64,000 nucleotides of DNA from Acanthornis magna (taxonomy: Eukaryota > Chordata > Aves > Passeriformes > Acanthizidae): positions 16,086,501 through 16,150,500 of the forward strand of contig JAWUZG010000051.1 of assembly GCA_036785705.1 (NCBI GenBank). The letters are read 5' to 3'. This document shows positions 59,501 through 64,000 of this stretch, one piece after another (position 1 is the stretch's first letter; each line of letters opens with the position of its first letter). The position numbers and the translations under genes were made by a program. The notes beneath the pieces were generated by a model, which saw nothing but the letters and a program-made list of their open reading frames with translations, had not been told where the DNA came from and made no database searches.

Positions 59501-62149
59501 TTCCCCCTTCCTTTCTCAAGGCAACAGAAAATGCACAAATCATTTCCCCAGCTTCTCCCCACCTGGATCAGAATAATACAAGTTTTCATTTCAGGGGTTC
59601 TTTTCTTTGTATAAAAGATAAGGAAATTCAAACAAATCCAACATTTAGATTTCATTTGGAATTGATTGAAATGTGTTCTTCTGAGGAAGAAAAACTACAT
59701 GTTTGACTTATCCACATTATGTTTTGGCTGATTTCACTCACCAAATTCAGCATGAATATTTTAGTCATTAGGAAACTTTTGGGAAGGAAGGCTTCCTCTT
59801 AAATCTCATACCTGTTCTCTCTCTTAAAGCATTTCTGAAGTATCTTGTCTTTAACCTGCTTGCTATCTCACAAGCACTGCCCTTGTTTTGTGCCTCTTCA
59901 GAGTGTGCCCTGGAAGATGAGACCTATGAGGATGGAGCAGAGACCCAGGTGGAGTGCAACCGCTGCGTCTGTGCCTGTGGGAACTGGGTGTGCACTGCAA
60001 TGACATGCGAGGGTCCGTATGCTCTCCAGACAATTACTGTGGTTGGGTTTGGATGAAAGGAATTCTCACTCCCTGTCTTTCCAAAGGCACCAGCTATCCA
60101 GGTTTCTTCTCTCTCCAGCTTTTCCTTAGCTTCTCCATGGGTGGTTTCTGCATAACCTTCACATGGTCCATATTAGTCAAACCCAAGCTGATACTGTTCC
60201 AGAGGTCAGAAGGTGTGTAACTGGGCTGGGGGCAATGCTGCTGGGGTTTGCAGTTTGGATTTGGTGTCATGAAAATTCAGCACTAAATCTTCCAGACCAG
60301 AGCTATTCTGCATCCAGCTGGTGCAGGCCAAATAGGTCACTGGCTGTAACTGTATGTGTAGGTGTGAGCAAGTCAGCTTTCCTGTATATGTATCTGTATC
60401 CTCACTGTATCAGTGTTTATGGAATTTGTAAACCAGGATCTAGGATTCTGTCTTGATCTAGAGGGGACCTAGAAGGTGTACTTTAGCTTCTTGCCACAAA
60501 AACTGTAGAAGAAAATAATGGTGATGAAGGGAGGTGATGCTCATAGTAAGGCAGGGTTGTGTTTGTTCTTCCTTTGGAAGGCCCTTCTTAAACTTTCACA
60601 GCCATTGTACAATTATGAGAGGTCATGGTGCAGCTGTGAACAGCAGCCGTCTTCTTTTGCCTTTGCACAGATAGTACAGCGCCAGTGGAAAGCCACCTTT
60701 TCCCTGTGTTGGCAAATATATGGGTCCTTCCCAAGGAGCCACATCCATCCTTCCAGCATGGTGCTGCATTTTTCTGGCCTTCTTCCCTAGAAGCCCAGCC
60801 CCTGCTGCACTTTCATATCTTTCTTCCCTAGAAACCAGGCCCTTGCATGAGCTTTGTTTCAGTGCTGTGTGGGACCTGCCAGCAGTACACTGGTTCAGAT
60901 CTATAGTCAGTATCTTGGGCAGAGTAGGAGAGATGGGAATGGTAGCAGTGTGTACAGAGTTTTTCATGTTTATCTGGCCTTTTTCATTAGAGGTTTCAGA
61001 ATCACCTCAGCCCAGACTTAGCTGCAGCAGCAAGAACTCACCTGAGAAAAGACAACTGTAGTATTAATAGAGCTGCCAGAGGAGCTGTGTGTAGGTGTCA
61101 TAGATTAATTAACAGAATGAGAGACTCTTTTTGTTGCCTCTCCAGAAACAACCATCAAAGTTGCTATGCAACACCTGTTCTTGCTGCCTACTTTGTTCCC
61201 TGCATCCATGGCAGAAACATGCAATGGGATAACAATTCCTTGACTTTCTGCTCATGTCAGAGCAGCAGAGGGGTTAGAAGCTATTGTTAGAGGAATAATG
61301 AAATGGAAGAATCAGATCAAACACATCAGCAAGTTTCACCTTCTGTGAGCGAAATTACCTCTTCATTAGATATCTGGTATTGTACTTGGATAGCACTGAG
61401 CTTCCATTTATTGTCTACAAGAGGCCAGGATGTTTGAACTTACTATAGCGATTTCTTTTGAATAATATGCAGTCTCCTCCTTGTGGTTTTATTATCAATC
61501 ATGTGGGAGAGAGAGACAGGGACAGGCTGGACACCCAAGTTGTGAAGTTCCAGGCAGCCCCAAGGCCCATTCTCTAAGAAGCCAACCTGTACCTTCCTCC
61601 AGCAAAGGCTTCCTAAGTTTGAGGGATGCTGTGGCCGACCTGACTTTGTTCTTCATGGTTCAGCCTCTGAAATTTGCATTCCGTGTTTGTAAAACCCTAA
61701 ACTCCATTTCTGTTTGCAGGGAGGAATGAGAAGGTGCCTGCTCAGAGACACCAACCTGATCAAGATTTGACTGAGGAGGAGATGGCCAGATACATTCAGG
61801 AACTGCAGAAGCATCAGGTTAGCATGAGGCTGGGAAGGTCTGCTTGCACTAAGCCTCCCCTTGCCAGAGGGGTTCCCTCTGTTTCTGTCACTTGGAGACT
61901 TCTGGTAGTACGAGGGGGAGCACAGTAAAGGGGGATCTCTTGCTTGTGGAAACAAATACAGGTGTGGGGCTTGTGGGAACAAATACAGGTATCGGCACTG
62001 CCTATGGATGGACCTGTAGGACCTATCAGGACATTGGTAGGCTTCAGAGCACTACCAGTTCCTGTGTCAGTGCAGAGCTTTACTTTTGTGCTCTCTTTCT
62101 CTAGGAGACGGCTGAGAAGACCAAGAGAATGAGCACAAAGGAGATGTAA
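11595..62149 (+). CDS. FSTL1: Follistatin-like protein 1 precursor, 11 coding exons, spliced
   Basis: FSTL1 is a secreted glycoprotein of the SPARC/follistatin group that modulates BMP/TGF-beta signalling in the extracellular space; the chick gene was described as Flik. The 11 exons join to 948 nt (315 codons plus TAA). Seen in the translation: signal peptide about 1-20 (Lys4, then a Leu/Ala-rich core); follistatin module with ten Cys (31, 36, 42, 52, 54, 58, 66, 77, 84, 98); EC-type module about 113-232 with Cys113, 197 and 221, and EF-hand-like loops near 157-167 and 206-217; VWC-like cluster Cys233, 250, 253, 255, 257, 262, 267; polar helix about 285-309. N-glycosylation sequons lie at Asn144, Asn175 and Asn180. 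Human FSTL1 is 308 residues as I recall it, and the extra seven lie in exon 10. Intron phases after exons 1 to 10 are 0,0,0,1,1,0,2,1,1,0. The identity is secure; exon 1 is the least certain boundary. Confidence 0.96.
11598..11698 (+). other. FSTL1: FSTL1 intron 1, 101-bp GC-rich mini-intron
   Basis: Donor GTGAGA and acceptor CTCTCTTGCAG with a clear pyrimidine tract. The length is 101 nt, not a multiple of three. If retained, the ATG frame runs into the TAG at 11760-11762 and gives a 55-residue product without the signal peptide. Confidence 0.8.
11699..11758 (+). CDS. FSTL1: FSTL1 exon 2: signal peptide
   Basis: It encodes residues 2-21. Lys4 forms the basic n-region, Leu6 to Ala16 the hydrophobic core, and L-Q-A at 18-20 a plausible signal-peptidase site, so the mature chain would begin near Glu21. 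It is flanked by TTGCAG and the donor GTAGGC, phase 0 on both sides. Sequence similarity to mammals is low here, as usual for signal peptides; the length (21 residues up to the exon 3 junction) matches my recollection of human FSTL1. Confidence 0.9.
11974..12050 (+). repeat. Polypyrimidine tract at the island's 3' edge
   Basis: About 77 bases almost entirely C and T (CCTCCCTCC-type repeats), interrupted by CGCGCG-like bases near 12015. Such tracts can form triplex DNA and are common next to CpG-island promoters. It lies in intron 2, about 220 bp after exon 2. Confidence 0.8.
14198..14245. repeat. Imperfect tandem duplication, 25-bp period
   Basis: Copies beginning AGTTAACACTGGAG at 14198 and 14223, with a few mismatches at their 3' ends. 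The duplicated unit contains GTTAAC, part of an HNF1-like half-site, but no function is implied. Confidence 0.75.
15346..15368. repeat. Microsatellite (TTAG)n, about 5.75 units
   Basis: An uninterrupted TTAG repeat over 23 bp. It is short, but its purity makes it a possible polymorphic marker. Confidence 0.9.
17500..17810 (-). mobile_element. Probable endogenous-retrovirus LTR piece, boundaries unresolved
   Basis: A CpG-rich island of unusual composition inside CpG-poor intron (about eight CpG between 17540 and 17640, for example CAGTCGCGTGG, TTCCGAAG, TCTCGAAGG, AGATCGAACGACC). This pattern and wording resemble songbird LTRs I have seen. On the minus strand, CGAGAATAAGCC near 17585-17600 looks like a mutated AATAAA signal. 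A G-rich stretch follows at 17690-17745. I could not find matching target duplications, so the extent and class are guesses, and no retroviral coding sequence is attached. Confidence 0.4.
29492..29773 (-). mobile_element. CR1 LINE 3' end, reverse orientation
   Basis: On + it begins AATCATAGAAT, the reverse complement of the CR1 3' tail octamer region, then GTTGGAAGGCACC, GGATCATCAAGTCCAACTCC and TGGCCCTGCACAGGACACCCC. It continues through GTGAAGAACCTTTTCC to CCCTTGGATCCTATCACTAG. This is colinear with the bird CR1 3' region for about 280 bp. 5'-truncated as usual; no intact reading frame. Confidence 0.93.
32383..32400. repeat. Perfect 18-bp palindrome
   Basis: TTTCTTGCTAGCAAGAAA is its own reverse complement, with no spacer. 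It lies inside an AT-rich block (about 32240-32500) of intron 2 that may be conserved. It could be a dimeric protein-binding site or chance. Confidence 0.85.
40560..41243 (-). mobile_element. Solo LTR of an avian endogenous retrovirus with 5-bp target duplication
   Basis: An element of 674 bp runs from TG at 40565 (TGTCTTGGTTTGAAAG, a terminus I recognise from passerine LTRs) to CA at 41238. The five bases CCCTC occur on both sides, 40560-40564 and 41239-41243, the signature of retroviral integration. On the minus strand a TATAAGA motif lies near 40978-40984 and a decayed poly(A)-signal-like site near 40715, so the LTR probably reads right to left, antisense to FSTL1. No gag, pol or env sequence accompanies it, so it arose by recombination between two LTRs. 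A 16-base C run (41096-41111) lies inside. Confidence 0.82.
41096..41111. repeat. Mononucleotide run of 16 C
   Basis: An uninterrupted C homopolymer within the solo LTR. It is prone to slippage and to sequencing error, so its length should not be trusted. Confidence 0.95.
46316..46390. other. CpG-dense patch inside intron 2
   Basis: About nine or ten CpG dinucleotides fall in roughly 65 bp (TCGAGTCACGCCC, CGGACATCCGGGCGC, GACGCGGAAACGCTCCGG), whereas the surrounding intron has very few. No repeat family or gene is recognised. It may be a small unmethylated regulatory element or part of an unrecognised young insertion. Confidence 0.6.
50343..50447 (+). CDS. FSTL1: FSTL1 exon 3: FOLN (EGF-like) half of the follistatin module
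   Basis: It encodes residues 22-56. An acidic start is followed by a basic S-K-S-K patch and Cys31, 36, 42, 52 and 54 in the spacing of follistatin N-terminal EGF-like subdomains. The segment from about Arg25 to Glu56 looks essentially identical to the mammalian protein. Acceptor TCTTGCAG, donor GTATGG, phase 0 both sides, 105 nt. Confidence 0.97.
50448..51699 (+). other. FSTL1: FSTL1 intron 3, 1252 bp
   Basis: GTATGG donor and TTCCACAG acceptor. I see no gene, RNA or clear repeat in it. Confidence 0.93.
51700..51829 (+). CDS. FSTL1: FSTL1 exon 4: Kazal-like half of the follistatin module
   Basis: It encodes residues 57-99 plus the first base of codon 100. Kazal signature: C58, then P-V-C-G-S-N-G-x-T-Y (64-73), N-x-C at 75-77, Cys84 and Cys98. 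The P-V-C-G-S and T-Y-x-N-x-C blocks are the classic Kazal core. Acceptor CCACAG, donor GTAACC, ending in phase 1. It is very highly conserved with mammalian FSTL1. Confidence 0.97.
51830..52983 (+). other. FSTL1: FSTL1 intron 4, 1154 bp
   Basis: GTAACC donor and ATTAATAG acceptor. The stretch 51960-52240 is loosely self-similar (recurring CCAGA, CAAGC and GTCAGG words), suggesting a decayed minisatellite-like repeat. The 209-codon open frame at 52367-52996 is judged to be chance. Confidence 0.9.
52984..53016 (+). CDS. FSTL1: FSTL1 exon 5: 33-nt linker exon
   Basis: A small exon encodes the hydrophilic linker of residues 100-111 (E-K-K-S, then Ser/Pro/Ala-rich) between the Kazal and EC modules. 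It is phase 1 at both ends, so skipping it would keep the frame and delete 11 residues. The acceptor TTTCCATTAATAG has a short pyrimidine tract, which may make this exon easier to skip. Donor GTAAGA is good. The linker differs from the mammalian sequence beyond the K-K-S motif. Confidence 0.92.
53017..54636 (+). other. FSTL1: FSTL1 intron 5, 1620 bp
   Basis: GTAAGA donor and CCATTACAG acceptor. Apart from the CR1 tail at 53488-53534 I see nothing else of note. Confidence 0.93.
53488..53534 (+). mobile_element. CR1 LINE 3'-tail remnant
   Basis: AAGATGATCTTAAGAG, CTTCTAACCTAAATG and ATTCTATGATC match the last about 45 bp of bird CR1 in order and spacing. Only the tail survives. Confidence 0.8.
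54637..54767 (+). CDS. FSTL1: FSTL1 exon 6: start of EC module, GC donor
   Basis: It encodes residues 111(part)-154: V-V-C-Y-Q-S, an arginine-rich stretch, then a helix with W128 and E130-E132, and the N-Y-S sequon at 144-146, ending K-Y-F-K. The acceptor is CCATTACAG. The exon end is set by homology and frame: the next exon begins S-F-D and codon 154 is AAG, so the intron must begin GCAAGT, a GC donor. The nearby GT at 54772 breaks the frame. Confidence 0.94.
54768..57742 (+). other. FSTL1: FSTL1 intron 6, 2975 bp, GC-AG type
   Basis: The donor is GCAAGT preceded by AAG, the strong context typical of GC-AG introns; the acceptor is TTCCTCTACAG. It holds the internally deleted CR1 at 56040-56284; the rest shows no gene or RNA that I recognise. 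Confidence 0.88.
56040..56284 (+). mobile_element. CR1 LINE 3' end with internal deletion
   Basis: The left part matches CR1 (GTGAGGTTCAGTAAGGCCAAG, CTGCATTTGGGTCACAACCCC, GCGCTACAGGCTGGGGGAAG). At 56123-56127 it jumps directly to the near-3' segment (GCCCAGGGAGGTGGTGGGAT) and runs to the tail (GGTTGGACTCAATGATCTTG, TTCCAACCTTAATGATTCTG). In full-length bird CR1 these two parts are several hundred bases apart. GGCTG at the junction fits both sides. The element lies in intron 6. Confidence 0.92.
57743..57861 (+). CDS. FSTL1: FSTL1 exon 7: first EF-hand-like loop and two sequons
   Basis: It encodes residues 155-193 plus two bases of 194. The loop from Asp157 to Glu167 ([11 protein letters not shown]) is one residue shorter than a canonical 12-residue EF loop. 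Then E-F-L-K-F-V-E helix, N-E-T at 175 and N-I-T at 180. Acceptor TCTACAG, donor GTGGGC, ending in phase 2. Confidence 0.97.
57862..58604 (+). other. FSTL1: FSTL1 intron 7, 743 bp
   Basis: GTGGGC donor and CCTTTCAG acceptor. Nothing else recognised. Confidence 0.93.
58605..58717 (+). CDS. FSTL1: FSTL1 exon 8: second EF-hand-like loop
   Basis: It completes Arg194 and encodes up to the first base of Lys232. L-C-V-D-A-L-I-E-L helix, then loop Asp206 to Glu217 ([12 protein letters not shown]) with canonical 12-residue spacing but Trp211 where EF-hands have Gly. Cys197 and Cys221 probably form the EC-module disulfide by family analogy. Acceptor TTTCAG, donor GTAGGA. Confidence 0.97.
58718..59901 (+). 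other. FSTL1: FSTL1 intron 8, 1184 bp
   Basis: GTAGGA donor and CTCTTCAG acceptor. Nothing else recognised. Confidence 0.93.
59902..60012 (+). CDS. FSTL1: FSTL1 exon 9: VWC-like cysteine cluster
   Basis: It encodes residues 233-268 plus flanking split codons. Seven Cys (233, 250, 253, 255, 257, 262, 267), with C-x-x-C-x-C-x-C and W-V-C motifs typical of a short von Willebrand factor C-like unit. The acidic stretch 236-249 precedes the cluster. Acceptor CTCTTCAG. The donor is GTCCGT (C at +3 and +4), weaker than normal; the alternative GT four bases on gives an early stop in exon 10. Confidence 0.95.
60013..61719 (+). other. FSTL1: FSTL1 intron 9, 1707 bp, weak donor
   Basis: Donor GTCCGT keeps G at +5 and T at +6 but has C at +3 and +4; acceptor TCTGTTTGCAG is strong. 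No gene or repeat recognised inside. Confidence 0.9.
61720..61817 (+). CDS. FSTL1: FSTL1 exon 10: variable linker and tail helix
   Basis: It encodes residues 269(part)-301. A Gln/Arg/Pro-rich linker (270-285) is followed by the conserved T-E-E-E-M and the Y-I-Q-E-L-Q-K-H-Q helix. Against my recollection of human FSTL1 the linker is seven residues longer, which accounts for the whole 315 versus 308 length difference. Acceptor TGTTTGCAG, donor GTTAGC, ending in phase 0. Confidence 0.95.
61818..62104 (+). other. FSTL1: FSTL1 intron 10, 287 bp
   Basis: GTTAGC donor and CTTTCTCTAG acceptor. It contains an imperfect tandem duplication of a 27-bp unit at 61942-61992 (GCTTGTGG and ACAAATACAGGT words repeated). 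Confidence 0.93.
61942..61992. repeat. Imperfect tandem duplication, 27-bp period
   Basis: Two copies beginning GCTTGTGG at 61942 and 61969, both carrying AACAAATACAGGT. There is one mismatch in the aligned part. It lies in the short last intron, well away from both splice sites. Confidence 0.8.
62105..62149 (+). CDS. FSTL1: FSTL1 exon 11: C-terminus and TAA stop
   Basis: It encodes residues 302-315, a charged E-T-A-E-K-T-K-R start and an S-T-K-E-M end, then TAA at 62147-62149. Human ends S-T-K-E-I as I recall it. Acceptor TTTCTCTAG. The same exon continues into the 3' UTR. Confidence 0.96.
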   Translation, partial: ETAEKTKRMSTKEM

Positions 62150-64000
62150 GGGGCCTCCACAGCGGAGAAGCCCAGGAGGATGGGCCCAACCTGCCACCCT
62201 GTCCTCCAGTGCTGATCTCAGTATGCACAAGTGTCTGCTACAGTTGCCCAGTCACAGATATTTACATGTATAGAGATGGGTTATTTGTTTTGTAATACAC
62301 AGAGAATGGGGCCAGGAAAGGGGAGCAGAGCCCACCTGTTCAGGGAGCTTCATTGCTGGGACCTTGGAAGGCTGGGAGGGACTTACAGCAGCCTCTGGGA
62401 CCCCTCCCCAGAGCAGACAGCTGCTCCCTCCAAGAACTAACAGGGATTTCTTGTTCCCCTGGATCTGGGGAAAGGAGGGAGGTCAATGCTGGATAGAAAA
62501 GGGGGTCTTCAGTCAATACAACTGTCAGCACTAGCCTTGGCTGCAGAAATACAGGCCTGGCAGTTTTGTGGCTGATCACGTGTGCTGCAGGGCATCATTA
62601 GCCAAGGACCTTACCCTTTGGTTCGAGCTCCTCAAAGCTGGTTAGCCTGGTGTGACACCTGGGAGTCGTGGTGCCATGCTGGTGGCAGAAATCCAGCACC
62701 TTTCTCCTTGCTTTCCACCAGACTGTCCCCAGCAGCTCCTCCAGTACATTGTGGGCTCCAACACAACACGGTTCCTTTTGACCTCATCTCACTCTCCCTG
62801 CCCCCTCCTTAGAGGTGCTATCGTATTTTTTTCTTATCACATTCACATGCTGACTCCCCTTTTTTTTTCCTTTTTTTTTTCCTTTTCTTTTTTCCTTTTT
62901 GTTTGTTTGTTTTGTTTTGGGTTTTTTTATTATTTTATTTCCTATGGTAGTGATTCAGCTTTTGTATGTTTTGTAGCTCTAGATCTTTCAAGAAAACCCA
63001 GTGTGTGGGTTTTTGTTGTTGACAGTGCTGTAATGCCCATGCACAGTTTGTATCGCACTGTGCTCAGCCACCAAAAACACCACAGGCAAATTGTGAACCT
63101 TGCACTTCAGGGTATTTCCCAGCTGGGGATAGCAGTGTCCCTCATGGGAAGAAGAGACAGGGCTGGATGTAATTAATTTCACCAGACGTGGATCGCCACT
63201 GCAGCTCTCTAGCTCTTGCTCCCTTAGCTAGCATTGGCCATGTGCTCAAAGTCTGTGCTCATGCCTCTCTAAATTGCCCAAAGCAGTCTAGAGACAGAGG
63301 GACCAGGCAATCCCATTAGTACAGTATCTTAAAAGGCTTAACTATGTGGAAAACTGTTTAGTTGTACTGTTGGCATCATCTTGGGCTTTTCATCTTCCTC
63401 TGGGATGAGGCAGCAGCATTATTCTTTGACTCCAGGTATGAGTTTGGAGTCAGGGCTGGCAGCCTCATTACTGATGCATTTCTCAGTGTCATTGATCAGA
63501 CCACCTTTGACCACTCTCACATTCCTTTATGGGTCAGTTTCATCCCACGTTTCTCAGAGCATTGGTCCTAGATGTAAATGAAATGCTGTTTTGTTGATAG
63601 TCACCTCTGTAGCCTGAAGCCCAGCTGATTTTCTTCTGCAGTTGTCAAATGTACTTCATACACACCTGAACATCCATGTTCCCTTCATGCCTGTGCTTTG
63701 CTTCCCAAGCAGTTGCATGTGCCCTGAGATGACTGCTTGTGACTTCCATCTTTCTGTGAGCAACTTCAGCAGTTATTGCTGGGTGTCTTGCAGTCCCTGT
63801 TGCTTACTCAAGCAAAATTCCACTTGCATCTGCAAAAGCATGTCCAGTTTGAGTGAAGATCAGCAGGACATTTGTCCCAACCTTCCCCTTTTTGCACAGT
63901 GCTTTCCTTGGAGAGAAAGAAGGAGCTGGTACCTAGACATATAGGAAAAGGAAACCCTCGTCCCTCCTGTGCTCTTTCCCATGAGCCAGATGTGTTAAAG
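62150..64000 (+). other. FSTL1: FSTL1 3' untranslated region, runs past the window
   Basis: It follows the TAA directly. At least 1.85 kb may be transcribed, as mammalian FSTL1 also has a long 3' UTR. I found no AATAAA or ATTAAA on the + strand to the end of the window; AATACA variants occur near 62296 and 62515. A T-rich tract lies at 62864-62941. The length is inferred, because a variant signal could end it earlier. Confidence 0.65.
62864..62941 (+). repeat. T-rich low-complexity tract in the 3' UTR
   Basis: About 78 bases of mostly T with C, G and A interruptions, including runs of 7-11 T and a TTATTATTTTATTT end. In the mRNA it would be a U-rich segment that could bind U-rich-tract RNA-binding proteins. 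It is also a likely site of length variation and assembly error. Confidence 0.85.

Noticed and set aside
62150..64000. Possible miR-198 hairpin in the FSTL1 3' UTR, as in primates
   Set aside because: No stretch resembling the mature miR-198 sequence on either strand; the microRNA is known as primate-specific in function.
1..64000. A hidden multi-gene system (operon, phage, CRISPR, plasmid)
   Set aside because: The sequence is vertebrate intron/intergenic DNA around one spliced gene. No arrays of spaced repeats, prokaryotic genes or ribosome-binding patterns were seen.

Overview
The window is vertebrate, almost certainly avian, nuclear DNA with a single recognisable gene. Several CR1 LINE fragments with typical bird 3' ends (best at 56040-56284 and 29492-29773) show that it is a bird. 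A solo LTR at 40565-41238 starts with a terminus I recognise from songbird endogenous retroviruses, which points to a passerine. The passerine assignment rests on memory of that LTR family and is weaker than the bird assignment.

The gene is FSTL1 (follistatin-like 1; also TSC-36, FRP, chick Flik), on the + strand. I resolved 11 coding exons joining to a 315-residue secreted glycoprotein: 11595-11597, 11699-11758, 50343-50447, 51700-51829, 52984-53016, 54637-54767, 57743-57861, 58605-58717, 59902-60012, 61720-61817 and 62105-62149. Every junction keeps the reading frame. The protein has a signal peptide, a ten-cysteine follistatin module (FOLN plus Kazal-like), an extracellular-calcium module with two degenerate EF-hands, a VWC-like cysteine cluster and a polar helical tail.

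Layout: 1 to about 10990 is upstream intergenic DNA with two worn CR1 pieces. A CpG-island promoter covers about 11000-12010, and exon 1 ends exactly on the ATG. After a 101-bp mini-intron and the signal-peptide exon comes a 38.6-kb intron (11759-50342) with no recognisable gene; it holds repeats, short tandem duplications and AT-rich blocks that may be regulatory. Exons 3-11 are packed into 50343-62149. A long 3' UTR runs from 62150, probably past the end of the window, since I see no AATAAA or ATTAAA in it.

I found no operon, CRISPR, phage-like or other undescribed multi-gene system. The points most worth checking are gene-structural: a GC-AG intron after exon 6, the initiator Met isolated on exon 1, a weak GTCCGT donor after exon 9, a lineage-variable linker in exon 10, the solo LTR with a matching 5-bp target duplication, and an internally deleted CR1.
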